Assembly: GCF_001895045.1 (NCBI RefSeq)
Contig: NZ_BDAM01000003.1
Coordinates: forward strand, 310,001 to 374,000
Length of the DNA stretch: 64,000 bases
DNA from: Rhodococcus coprophilus NBRC 100603
GTDB taxonomy: Bacteria > Actinomycetota > Actinomycetes > Mycobacteriales > Mycobacteriaceae
Direction of reading: 5' to 3'
The translations under genes and the position numbers were made by a program. Positions 1 to 7,701 of this stretch are shown piece by piece. Under the pieces are notes generated by a model. It had not been told where the DNA came from and searched no databases. It worked only from the letters and a program-made list of their open reading frames with translations. Each line of letters begins with the position of its first letter. The first letter of the stretch is position 1.

Positions 1-110
<110 letters not shown>

Positions 111-151
111 CTTCTCACCCGGCTGCACTCGTGCGCCGGGGGCTTCTAGCG

Positions 152-195
152 ATACGGCGAGAGGCCGGGGCCATGGCCCCGGCCTCTCGCCGTAT
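152..195. terminator. 44-bp perfect palindrome, bidirectional terminator
   Basis: Two 22-base arms with no mismatch and no unpaired loop bases meet between 173 and 174. It lies between convergent fasR and the DUF3107 gene. Neither side has a strong T-tract, so termination may rest on the hairpin alone. Confidence 0.7.
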
Positions 196-208
196 ATCGG
201 TCCTGCGG

Positions 209-439
209 TCAGAGGGCTGCGAAGCCGACCTTCCCGATGGTGGAGGGGCCGATCTCCACGTATGCGATCTTCGCCGCCTGCACCAGGACCTTGCGGCCCT
301 TCTCGTCGATGAGAGCGAGCACGCCGCTGTCGCTGCCGCTCAGTGCGTCGGTCACAAGCTTTTCCACCTCGTCGTGCGTCTGGTCGCTGACGAGGACGAG
401 TTCACGCGGGCTGTCCGCAACGCCGATCTTGACCTCCAC
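209..439 (-). CDS. DUF3107 family protein (TB9.4-like)
   Basis: A 76-residue cytosolic protein opening MEVKIGVADSPREL, matching the small actinobacterial DUF3107 family (Rv3208A/TB9.4 in M. tuberculosis). Its biochemical role is unknown. The start is GTG at 439 with a good GGAGGT ribosome site five bases upstream. No catalytic motif or membrane segment is visible; the fold is probably a compact alpha/beta domain. It faces fasR across a perfect palindrome and is followed on the same strand by nothing, so it is probably monocistronic. Confidence 0.85.
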   Translation of the reverse strand: MEVKIGVADSPRELVLVSDQTHDEVEKLVTDALSGSDSGVLALIDEKGRKVLVQAAKIAYVEIGPSTIGKVGFAAL

Positions 440-484
440 TGGGGACCTCCGAAATCTCAGGCTGTACTGCTTGTCACCGCCAGG

Positions 485-1177
485 CTAATGCAGTCCCAGC
501 ACTGCCATCCGTTTGGTGTGCTCGACCTGCATACGGTCGAACAAGGCGGCGATGCCGGCGAGGTCCCCGCAGGTGAGAATCACCAGTTCGGCGAGTTCCT
601 CGTTCTGGGCGAGCACGTACTGGGCCTGGGTGATGGCTTCGCCGAGCAACCGGCGGCCCCACAGCATCAGGCGGTCCTTCTGGAGCGGGCTCCGTTCCAC
701 GACTTCGCGCACTTCCCGGACGACGAATTCGGAGTGCCCCGTCTCGGCGAGGACGTCGCGCACGACCGCCGCCACCTCGGGATCCAGCCGATCGGCGATC
801 TCACAGTAGAAGTCGGCGGCGATTCCGTCGCCCACGTACGCCTTCACCAGTGATTCGAGCCACGTCGACGGGGTGGTCGACGCGTGATAAGCGTCCAGGG
901 CCTGCCGATACGGCTCCATCGCCGCGTAGATCTCCACACCGCGGTCGACGAGCGCCGCGCGCAGGGTCTCGAAGTGACTCATCTCTGCCCCCGCCATGCT
1001 CGCGAGAGCGACACGCCCCCGCAGCGACGGGGAGAACTTCGCATCGTCGGCCAGACGGTAGAACGCGGCGATCTCGCCGTAGGCGATCACCGCGAACAAC
1101 TCGGCGACGCCGGGATGACCGGCGGGGACGAGGGTCGGGCTGGATGATGTTGTGGACGGCGACGATTCGGCTCCCAT
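485..1177 (-). CDS. Ferritin-like fold protein (MiaE-like, Rv3210c family)
   Basis: A 230-residue helical protein with a ferritin-like di-iron signature: a glutamate in AYGEIAAF, then two ExxH motifs, EMSH and ETGH. These are the spacings expected of a two-iron four-helix bundle. Relatives are called ferritin-like or tRNA-hydroxylase (MiaE-like) proteins, but the substrate in actinobacteria is not established and I would not name one. Start ATG at 1177 follows a -10-like TACGCT by eight bases with no ribosome site, suggesting a leaderless transcript. It is divergent from the DEAD-box helicase. Confidence 0.8.
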   Translation of the reverse strand: MGAESSPSTTSSSPTLVPAGHPGVAELFAVIAYGEIAAFYRLADDAKFSPSLRGRVALASMAGAEMSHFETLRAALVDRGVEIYAAMEPYRQALDAYHASTTPSTWLESLVKAYVGDGIAADFYCEIADRLDPEVAAVVRDVLAETGHSEFVVREVREVVERSPLQKDRLMLWGRRLLGEAITQAQYVLAQNEELAELVILTCGDLAGIAALFDRMQVEHTKRMAVLGLH

Positions 1178-1185
1178 GACGACAA

Positions 1186-1191
1186 AGCGTA
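1186..1191 (-). promoter_or_regulatory. -10 box for leaderless ferritin-like gene
   Basis: TACGCT on the minus strand, eight bases before the ATG at 1177. This is the TANNNT-to-start spacing typical of leaderless actinobacterial genes. No -35 match is obvious. Confidence 0.5.
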
Positions 1192-1279
1192 GTACTACCT
1201 CGGCAAATCCGCCCGAACCGGTACAATGGTTCTTGAAGTTCGCGCTTCGAGCCACTGAACGTGGCCCGCGAGCTTCACC

Positions 1280-1285
1280 GATAAT
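1280..1285 (+). promoter_or_regulatory. -10 box of the DEAD-box helicase gene
   Basis: GATAAT, close to the TATAAT consensus, with CTGAAC at 1255-1260 as a weak -35 at 19 bp. Transcription would begin near 1291. That rules out the upstream GTG at 1286 as the translation start and implies a leader of about 115 bases. Confidence 0.5.
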
Positions 1286-1405
1286 GTGCGCGCACCCGAC
1301 CGCGGATCGCCGCGCTTCGCCGAGCCAGAGATGCTCGTGCTGAGGCGCAGGCCGGTCCCCTGCCCAACCTCGTGCGTGCGTGCCGAGACCAGGAAGGCCG
1401 GACCC

Positions 1406-3061
1406 CTGAGCAAGATCACAATCGACCACGAAGACGACGCGACCGAATCGACCGTCTCCGCACAACTCGACTCCACCCACGTTCCCCCCACCTTCGGAGA
1501 GCTCGGCGTCCGCGACGAGATCGTCCGGGCACTCGCCGAGGTGGGCATCGAACGCACCTTCGCAATCCAGGAGCTCACGCTCCCCCTCGCCCTCGCCGGC
1601 GACGACCTCATCGGCCAGGCCCGGACGGGCATGGGTAAGACCTTCGGCTTCGGGGTCCCCCTGCTCAACCGCATCACCACCGACGGATCGGGCACCACGA
1701 CCCTCGACGGCACCCCCCGCGCGCTCGTGATCGTCCCGACGCGCGAGCTCTGCGTGCAGGTGACCGGCGACCTGGTGAACGCCTCGAAGTACCTGCCCGG
1801 CAGCGGCAAGAAGGGCCTCGAGGTCCTGTCGATCTACGGCGGGCGCCCCTACGAACAGCAGATCGCCCAGTTGCAGAAGGGCGTCGACGTCGTCGTCGGC
1901 ACCCCGGGACGACTCCTCGACCTCGCCAACCAGGGTCATCTGATCCTCGGCAAGATCGGCGTACTCGTCATGGACGAGGCCGACGAGATGCTCGACCTCG
2001 GGTTCCTCCCCGACATCGAGCGCATCCTGACCATGGTGCCGGACAAGCGTCAGACGATGCTGTTCTCCGCGACCATGCCGGGCCCGATCATCACGCTCGC
2101 CCGCACGTTCCTGAACCGCCCGACGCACATCCGTGCCGAGGAAGCCGAGTCGTCGGCCGTGCACGAGCGCACCCAGCAGCACGTCTACCGTGCCCATGCG
2201 CTCGACAAGGCGGAACTCGTCGCGCGTGTGCTTCAGGCCGAAGGCCGCGGCGCAACGATGATCTTCACCCGCACGAAGCGCACAGCGCAGAAGGTCGCCG
2301 ACGATCTCGTCGAGCGCGGCTTCGCGTGCGGCGCCGTGCACGGTGACCTGGGGCAGATCGCGCGCGAGAAGGCACTCGACAAGTTCCGCGCGGGCAAGAT
2401 CGACGTGCTCGTCGCAACCGACGTCGCCGCGCGCGGCATCGACATCGACGACGTCACGCACGTCATCAACTACCAGTGCCCCGAAGACGAGAAGACGTAC
2501 GTGCACCGCATCGGCCGCACCGGTCGTGCAGGGCGCACGGGCATCGCGATCACCCTGGTCGACTGGGACGACGTGCCCCGCTGGCAGCTGATCGACAAGG
2601 CACTCGGGCTCGGCATGCCCGATCCGGTCGAGACCTACTCCAGCTCGCCGCACCTGTTCGAGGAACTCGGCATTCCGACCGGCACCAAGGGACAGGTTCG
2701 GAAACAGGCTCCGGCTCGTTCCCCCGAGAACGAACCCGCGGAGCGTCGCACACGCGGCGACCGCGAGGAGACCGCGTCCCGGCCCAAGCGCAACCGTGTG
2801 CGTCGCCGCACGGTGCGCGGCAAGACCGCCGAAGGCGATACAGCCACCGGTGCGTCCACGGACGCCACGGAGCCGAAGGCATCCGAGGCACCGGCGTCCG
2901 CTTCCGCGCCGAAGTCCGAGAAGTCCGACTCCGACGCGCCCGCCCCGGCACGTCGCCGGCGTCGTCGTCGCAGCCCCGCCGGTAACGGCGCTGCGGGCCA
3001 CGACGCGGCAACGCAGGACGCCGCGAATCCGGACACCGTCGCGGCCTCGTCCGCTCAGTAG
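1406..3061 (+). CDS. DEAD-box ATP-dependent RNA helicase (RhlE-like)
   Basis: Unwinds RNA duplexes; cytosolic. Motifs in order: Q motif FAIQELTLP, Walker A ARTGMGKT, the DEAD box in MDEADEM, SAT, ATDVAARGIDI and HRIGRTGRAGRTG. A basic, low-complexity tail of about 130 residues ends in runs of arginine and probably binds RNA. It is the Rv3211 counterpart. Start: the frame is open back to GTG 1286, but the promoter and a perfectly spaced AGGAAGG at 1391-1397 favour CTG at 1406, giving N-terminus MSKITIDHED. GTG 1376 and ATG 1331 are alternatives without a ribosome site. Five bases separate its stop from the next gene. Confidence 0.93.
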   Translation: MSKITIDHEDDATESTVSAQLDSTHVPPTFGELGVRDEIVRALAEVGIERTFAIQELTLPLALAGDDLIGQARTGMGKTFGFGVPLLNRITTDGSGTTTLDGTPRALVIVPTRELCVQVTGDLVNASKYLPGSGKKGLEVLSIYGGRPYEQQIAQLQKGVDVVVGTPGRLLDLANQGHLILGKIGVLVMDEADEMLDLGFLPDIERILTMVPDKRQTMLFSATMPGPIITLARTFLNRPTHIRAEEAESSAVHERTQQHVYRAHALDKAELVARVLQAEGRGATMIFTRTKRTAQKVADDLVERGFACGAVHGDLGQIAREKALDKFRAGKIDVLVATDVAARGIDIDDVTHVINYQCPEDEKTYVHRIGRTGRAGRTGIAITLVDWDDVPRWQLIDKALGLGMPDPVETYSSSPHLFEELGIPTGTKGQVRKQAPARSPENEPAERRTRGDREETASRPKRNRVRRRTVRGKTAEGDTATGASTDATEPKASEAPASASAPKSEKSDSDAPAPARRRRRRRSPAGNGAAGHDAATQDAANPDTVAASSAQ

Positions 3062-3066
3062 CACCC

Positions 3067-4278
3067 GTGCTCGCGCCCGAGCGCCGCACGCGCACGGATC
3101 TGCTCGTAGCCGCCACACTCGTCGCCACCGTCCTGGTGGCGGCGAGTGTGGTCTGGTTTCGGTCCGATGCGCGTGGCACCACCTCGATCACGTGGGGCGA
3201 ACCGGTCTCCTCTCTGCCCGCGGCCGGCGCGCTGCCGGACGACCTCGTCGAGGTGTGGGAGGCGCCGAGCGATGCGACGTCGGTGCCGGTCGCTCTCGGC
3301 GGCACCGTCGCAACCGCCCACGCCGGAGCGGTCGTCGGCCGTGACCCACTGACCGGCGACGAACGCTGGCGATACGAACGCAACCGGCCCCTGTGCGCGG
3401 TGGCAGGCGCGTGGGGTTCGGTCGTCTCGGTGTACCGGGACGCACGCGGATGCGGACAGGTCACCGCGCTCGAGGCGGACAGCGGCGCACGCGATGTGCA
3501 ACGAACGAGTCACGCCGACGACGAGATCCGGCTCTTCGACGCGGGATCGTATGTGATCTCCCTCGGCGATACCCGGCTCGAGATGTGGCGGTCCGACCTC
3601 GTGCGGACCGTCGAATACGGCTACGTCGACGCTCCCGTCAATCCGCGTGCCCAGCCACGATCCGGCTGCACGCTCATCTCCGCGGACGCCGGCAGCAGCC
3701 GTCTCGCGGTACTCGAGCAGTGCCCGAACGAGCCCGCCAACCGGCTCACCCTGCTCGACCCGTCACCGGACGACAACCAGAAACCCGAGCAGTACGCGTC
3801 GTCGGTGCTGCCGGAAGCAGCACCGGGCGCCGGGGCCCGCATCGTCGCCGTACTCGGTGAACGCACCGCGGTGTACGTGCCACCGGGTGACGGCGGCGCC
3901 CCGCGCATCGCCGTGTACGACGGCTCCGGCGCACTGCTCGACACCCACGACCTCGCACGCGCCGCCGGCGACAATCCCGGACCGGCCACCGAGCACGAAG
4001 GAGTGCTCGTGTGGTGGACGGGTGTGGACACGGTCGCGCTGTCCCCGGACGATTTCACACCGGAATGGACCGTCGAGAACACACTCGGGACCGGGGCCCC
4101 GATGGCCGGAACGTTGCTTCTTCCCGTCGACGACGCGGTGGCGGCGGTCGATCCGGCGTCCGGCGACATCCGGCAACGCATCCCGGTCGACCGCGGCGAC
4201 GCGCAGTCGGTGGACGTCGCCGTCGCCGGTGACCTGGTGCTCGAACAACGCGGCGGCCAGCTCGTCGCGCTGCGCTGA
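3067..4278 (+). CDS. Membrane-anchored beta-propeller protein (Rv3212-like)
   Basis: A 403-residue protein of unknown function. Residues about 10-30 form one hydrophobic segment without a cleavage site or lipobox, so it is probably an N-terminal anchor with the rest outside the membrane. The body is rich in repeated beta-strand blocks of the PQQ-propeller type, for example DPLTGDERWRYE and DPASGDIRQRIPVDRG. Such propellers usually bind partner proteins or support envelope assembly. GTG start at 3067, five bases after the helicase stop, so the two genes are almost certainly cotranscribed; this pairing is kept in mycobacteria. Confidence 0.75.
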   Translation: MLAPERRTRTDLLVAATLVATVLVAASVVWFRSDARGTTSITWGEPVSSLPAAGALPDDLVEVWEAPSDATSVPVALGGTVATAHAGAVVGRDPLTGDERWRYERNRPLCAVAGAWGSVVSVYRDARGCGQVTALEADSGARDVQRTSHADDEIRLFDAGSYVISLGDTRLEMWRSDLVRTVEYGYVDAPVNPRAQPRSGCTLISADAGSSRLAVLEQCPNEPANRLTLLDPSPDDNQKPEQYASSVLPEAAPGAGARIVAVLGERTAVYVPPGDGGAPRIAVYDGSGALLDTHDLARAAGDNPGPATEHEGVLVWWTGVDTVALSPDDFTPEWTVENTLGTGAPMAGTLLLPVDDAVAAVDPASGDIRQRIPVDRGDAQSVDVAVAGDLVLEQRGGQLVALR

Positions 4279-4293
4279 CCACCCCCGCGGTCG

Positions 4294-5079
4294 TCAGTCG
4301 AGTGTGGGCAGGGGCGTGCCCTTCGTCCACGAGGCGAGCAGGTTCTCGGCGAGTTCGCGGTAGGCGTCTGCGCCCTTGTTCTTGCGACCTGCAAGGACGG
4401 TGGAACCGGAAGCCGACGCCTCGGCGAACCGGACGGTGCGCGGGATCGGCGGCGCGAGCACCGGCAGATCGTACCGATCCGAGACGTCGGCGAGCACGTC
4501 ACGGCTGTGCGTGGTCCGTGAGTCGTACAGGGTGGGGAGCGCACCGAGCAGATCGAGATCGGGATTGGTGATCTGCTTGATCTCGTCCACGGTCCGCAGC
4601 AACTGCCCGACACCTCGGTGGGCGAGCGTTTCGCACTGCAGCGGTACGAGCACCGAATCTGCCGCGGTGAGACCGTTGAGGGTGAGGACACCCAGCGACG
4701 GGGGGCAGTCCACGATCACGACGTCGAAATCGTCGGCGACCGTCGCGAGCGCACGCTTGAGCGTGTATTCGCGTCCCGGTTTCATGAGCAACATCGCTTC
4801 GGCACCGGCCAGGTCGATCGTGGCGGGCATGAGGGTCAGGCCCTCGCCGGCCTCGATCAGCACCTCCCGCACCTTCGTATCGCCGACGAGCACGTCGTGT
4901 ACCGATTTGTCGAGCCGGTCGGGGTTGTGACCCAGCGAGAACGTCAGGCACCCCTGGGGATCGAGGTCGACGAGGAGCACCCGCTGCCCCAGGGCGGACA
5001 GCGCGGCGCCGAGCGACGCGACGGTGGTCGTCTTGGCGACGCCACCCTTCTGGTTTGCCACTGCAAGTACGGTTGTCAC
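4294..5079 (-). CDS. ParA/Soj-type ATPase (Rv3213c-like)
   Basis: A 261-residue deviant Walker-A ATPase. The signature KGGVAKTTT starts at residue 11 with both lysines (K11, K16) present; VDLDPQG near 38-43 is the A-prime motif and VVIVDCPP the Walker B. Such ATPases dimerise on ATP and bind DNA non-specifically to place chromosomes, plasmids or protein clusters. No parB gene lies beside it, so it is an orphan rather than the chromosomal ParA of the origin region. Its cargo is unknown. Start is GTG at 5079 with GAGGA upstream. It converges with the beta-propeller gene 15 bases away. Confidence 0.87.
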   Translation of the reverse strand: MTTVLAVANQKGGVAKTTTVASLGAALSALGQRVLLVDLDPQGCLTFSLGHNPDRLDKSVHDVLVGDTKVREVLIEAGEGLTLMPATIDLAGAEAMLLMKPGREYTLKRALATVADDFDVVIVDCPPSLGVLTLNGLTAADSVLVPLQCETLAHRGVGQLLRTVDEIKQITNPDLDLLGALPTLYDSRTTHSRDVLADVSDRYDLPVLAPPIPRTVRFAEASASGSTVLAGRKNKGADAYRELAENLLASWTKGTPLPTLD

Positions 5080-5183
5080 TGCTCGATCCTCGCGTATTCG
5101 GCGCGCCCGTGTGCGGTAACGACGCGGTCTCTTCCGGCGAATCGGGCGTCCTGTCCGTCAGTCCCCCGAAAGGCGTGTCGATC

Positions 5184-5654
5184 GTGATCCGCAGAGTCCG
5201 TCCCGACGATGTCGATGCCGTCACCGGCCTGATCTACGACCTCGCGGAGTACGAAAAGGCCCGTGACGAGTGCACCGTGACGCCGGAGCAGATCCGCTCC
5301 GCGCTGTTCGGTCCCGAACCGTCGGTGTTCGCGCATGTGGCCGAGGAGCAGGACGGCACCGTCGTCGGCGTCGCGCTGTGGTTCCGGAACTTCTCCACGT
5401 GGGACGGGGTGCACGGGGTGTATCTCGAAGACCTGTTCGTGCGTCCGGAACACCGCGGCGCCGGACACGGGCGCGCACTGCTCGCCGCTCTTGCCCGCGA
5501 ATGCGTGGAGCACGGTTATACCCGTCTGAGCTGGTCCGTGCTGGACTGGAACGAGCCGTCCATCGGGTTCTACCGGTCGCTGGGCGCGGTCGCCCAGGAC
5601 GAATGGACGACGTTCCGTCTCAGTGGCGACGCATTGCGCGAGCTTGGTACCTGA
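5184..5654 (+). CDS. GNAT family N-acetyltransferase
   Basis: A 156-residue acetyl-CoA-dependent acyltransferase. The pyrophosphate-binding loop is visible as VRPEHRGAGHGRALL (Q/RxxGxG/A), preceded by the strand YLEDLFV and followed by NEPSIGFYRSLGA, which resembles diamine or amino-acid acetyltransferases. The substrate cannot be read from sequence. I chose GTG 5184 (MIRRVRPDD) because GAAAGG at 5168-5173 is well spaced for it; GTG 5175 is too close. It matches Rv3216 in position. The gpm2 and entC genes that lie beside it in M. tuberculosis are absent here. Confidence 0.85.
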   Translation: MIRRVRPDDVDAVTGLIYDLAEYEKARDECTVTPEQIRSALFGPEPSVFAHVAEEQDGTVVGVALWFRNFSTWDGVHGVYLEDLFVRPEHRGAGHGRALLAALARECVEHGYTRLSWSVLDWNEPSIGFYRSLGAVAQDEWTTFRLSGDALRELGT

Positions 5655-5679
5655 CCGTCCGGCCGCACTGCCGTCGGGC

Positions 5680-6111
5680 TCAGCGGTCGTCTTCGTCGTC
5701 CTCGGGGACGTACTCGGTGGCGAGCCATTGCGTGGTGGCCGGACTGAACAGCAGGACCAGCGTGGGCACGACGATCAGTCCCATGAGCAGGCCGAGCACC
5801 ACCTGGTTCGAATCGGTGAGCAGCGACCACACGACGGGCAGCAGCAGGAGTTGCGCGACGATTGCGATCGCACGACCCCAATGGGCGCCGCGCAGCAGCC
5901 CGATTCCGGCGGCCAGGACGCCGCCGAAGAGGATCGACAGCCACAGCGCGAGGCCGTAGCCGTTGCTCACCGACTGGTCGTGGTCGCCCGACCACGCGCG
6001 GATCACCGAGTACACCGCGAACCCGATTGCGATGACGCCTTCGAGCACGACGAGCGACCCGGCGACCCGGACGGTCGACGGAGTACGGGTACGAGGTGTT
6101 TCAGTGGGCAC
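5680..6111 (-). CDS. Small integral membrane protein (Rv3217c-like)
   Basis: A 143-residue protein with about four hydrophobic helices: VAGSLVVLEGVIAIGFAV, LALWLSILFGGVLAAGIGLL, AIAIVAQLLLLPVVWSLL and VLGLLMGLIVVPTLVLLF. It ends in a strongly acidic tail (EDDEDDR), which should face the cytosol. The function is unknown. GTG start at 6111, giving MPTETPRTRTP. It is divergent from the lipid-kinase gene with only 47 bases between them. Confidence 0.75.
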   Translation of the reverse strand: MPTETPRTRTPSTVRVAGSLVVLEGVIAIGFAVYSVIRAWSGDHDQSVSNGYGLALWLSILFGGVLAAGIGLLRGAHWGRAIAIVAQLLLLPVVWSLLTDSNQVVLGLLMGLIVVPTLVLLFSPATTQWLATEYVPEDDEDDR

Positions 6112-6144
6112 CCGACCAGCGTAGTGGACCGGCGCGATAGCACT

Positions 6145-6150
6145 TAGGCT
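6145..6150 (+). promoter_or_regulatory. -10 box for leaderless lipid-kinase gene
   Basis: TAGGCT, eight bases before the GTG at 6159, with no ribosome site. The identical hexamer also precedes fbiA (42718) and the 51950 gene (52374, minus). Confidence 0.55.
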
Positions 6151-6158
6151 GATGCTCC

Positions 6159-7100
6159 GTGCGTGCCCTGCTGATCGTGAACCCCAATGCGACGACCACC
6201 ACTCCGGCCGGTCGCGACCGGTTGGCGCACGCATTGTCGAGCAGAACCCGGCTCACGGTCGCGCACACGACGCACCGGGGGCACGCCGCCGACCTGGCGC
6301 GCTCGGCGCACGCGGACGGGATGGACGTCGTCATCGCCCACGGCGGCGACGGGACGGTGAACGAAATCGTCAACGGTCTGCTGGGGCCCTCCCCGGATCG
6401 CGGGACCGACCCGTCGCTGCCGCGACTCGCGGTGGTACCCGGCGGGTCGGCGAACGTGTTCGCCCGCTCCCTCGGTATCGCGGCGGACCCGATGGAAGCG
6501 ACGGAACAACTGCTTCCGTTGCTGGCCGAGCATGTGTCCCGCCGCATCGGGCTGGGGCACTGCGACGGGCGATGGTTCGTGTTCAATGCCGGCCTCGGAC
6601 TCGACGCCCAGGTCTGCGAAGCGATCGACCTGAGCCGTCTCGCCGGCAAGAAGGTGACCAGTGCGCGCTATGTGCGGCACGCGATCACGCAGTTCTTCGC
6701 CTCGAGACGGATCGAACCCGCACTCACGCTCGAACTGCCCGGCCAGGAGCCCGTCACCGGGGTGTACTACGCCTTCGTGTCCAACTCGAGCCCGTGGACG
6801 TTCCTCGACACCCGACCGGTCCATACGAATCCGGGCACGTCCTTCGGATCGGGACTCGGGGTCTTCGCGATGGCGACGATGCGGGTGCTGCCGAGCCTGC
6901 GGGTCGTCCGGCAGTTGCTTGCCCGGAACGGTGATCCGTCGTCTCCGCATCTGCTGCGTGCGGACGACGTCACCCGCGTCCGCGCACGGTCGACACGTCC
7001 GATCGGCCTCCAGGTCGACGGCGACTACCTGGGACTTCGCACCGACGTGGAGTTCGTATCCGTACCGTCGATACTCGAAGTCGTCGCTCCTGCACAGTAA
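6159..7100 (+). CDS. Diacylglycerol-kinase family lipid kinase
   Basis: A 313-residue protein of the DagK_cat/YegS family, which phosphorylates lipid hydroxyls with ATP at the inner membrane face. The nucleotide loop GGDGTVNEIVNGL (near residue 65) and the second motif VVPGGSANVFARSL are intact. The C-terminal beta domain ends with QVDGDYLG, a conserved family feature. The lipid is not known; diacylglycerol is the usual guess. It matches Rv3218 and lies directly upstream of whiB1, as in mycobacteria. The start GTG is probably leaderless. Confidence 0.87.
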   Translation: MRALLIVNPNATTTTPAGRDRLAHALSSRTRLTVAHTTHRGHAADLARSAHADGMDVVIAHGGDGTVNEIVNGLLGPSPDRGTDPSLPRLAVVPGGSANVFARSLGIAADPMEATEQLLPLLAEHVSRRIGLGHCDGRWFVFNAGLGLDAQVCEAIDLSRLAGKKVTSARYVRHAITQFFASRRIEPALTLELPGQEPVTGVYYAFVSNSSPWTFLDTRPVHTNPGTSFGSGLGVFAMATMRVLPSLRVVRQLLARNGDPSSPHLLRADDVTRVRARSTRPIGLQVDGDYLGLRTDVEFVSVPSILEVVAPAQ

Positions 7101-7221
7101 GCGGACATCTCGAATTCTGTGATTCTGCTTACTTTTCGGCCGAACAGGTGTAGAAAGAAGGATCGACGAATGCTTCGCCCCTTTGTCGGCGTGAGCTTCC
7201 ACACGGTCGCGGTCGATTCTC

Positions 7222-7227
7222 TTGACT
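7222..7227 (+). promoter_or_regulatory. -35-like box upstream of whiB1
   Basis: TTGACT is the best -35 match in the 243-base gap before whiB1. The matching -10 would fall at 7245-7250, inside the CRP-like site, but the hexamer there is weak, so the start point is uncertain. The rest of the gap shows no ORF. Confidence 0.35.
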
Positions 7228-7238
7228 TCACGCTTGTT

Positions 7239-7254
7239 CGTGAAAGCATTCACA
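7239..7254 (+). promoter_or_regulatory. CRP/GlxR-type binding site upstream of whiB1
   Basis: CGTGAAAGCATTCACA matches the CRP consensus TGTGA-N6-TCACA at every specified base except the first. In M. tuberculosis, whiB1 is a known direct target of the cAMP receptor protein Rv3676, so position and sequence agree. It lies about 90 bases before the start codon and 11 bases after a TTGACT. Confidence 0.7.
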
Positions 7255-7343
7255 AGTAACCGCGCGGAAATACTTCGCGCCGCAAGCGTGAACACGCACA
7301 GACAATCATCCGGTGCACAGCACCATCGAAGGAGAGTAGAAGC

Positions 7344-7598
7344 ATGGACTGGCGCCACGAAGCCATCTGCCGCGACGAAGATCCGGAACTGTTCTTCCCG
7401 GTAGGTAACAGCGGCCCGGCTCTCGCGCAGATCGCCGATGCCAAGCTTGTGTGCAACCGTTGCCCCGTCACCGCCGAGTGCCTTTCCTGGGCCCTCGAGT
7501 CCGGTCAGGACGCCGGCGTGTGGGGTGGCATGAGCGAAGACGAGCGCCGCGCTCTCAAGCGCCGCAACGCCCGCACCCGGGCTCGCACCACGGTCTGA
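7344..7598 (+). CDS. whiB1: WhiB1, iron-sulfur transcription factor
   Basis: An 84-residue Wbl protein. Four cysteines at 9, 37, 40 and 46 ligate a [4Fe-4S] cluster; GVWGG at 58-62 is the turn that contacts the primary sigma factor, and the basic tail RRALKRRNARTRART binds DNA. In mycobacteria WhiB1 is essential, binds sigma-A region 4 and is switched by nitric oxide. The ATG at 7344 has a strong GAAGGAGAG ribosome site. The leader is long and carries a CRP-type site. The N-terminus MDWRHEAICRDEDPELFFPV is typical of WhiB1 rather than WhiB2/3. Confidence 0.96.
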   Translation: MDWRHEAICRDEDPELFFPVGNSGPALAQIADAKLVCNRCPVTAECLSWALESGQDAGVWGGMSEDERRALKRRNARTRARTTV

Positions 7599-7608
7599 CG
7601 AGCACGAC

Positions 7609-7650
7609 CGTACGAAGGCCCGGCCCCCGAGGGGACCGGGCCTTCGTACG
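7609..7650. terminator. Bidirectional terminator between whiB1 and pdtaS
   Basis: Fifteen-base perfect arms (CGTACGAAGGCCCGG and its complement) enclose a C-rich/G-rich loop. It lies eleven bases after the whiB1 stop and between convergent genes, so it can serve both. Confidence 0.8.
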
Positions 7651-7701
7651 TCGCAGGCATTCCGGCGATCCGGCCCGGGTACGTGCGCACCGGACCCGTG
7701 G

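Noticed and set aside
485-3118. Very long minus-strand open frame (877 codons) across the helicase gene
   Set aside because: Only its last 230 codons encode the ferritin-like protein. The rest is the antisense of the helicase, arginine/glycine-rich, and an artefact of high GC third positions.
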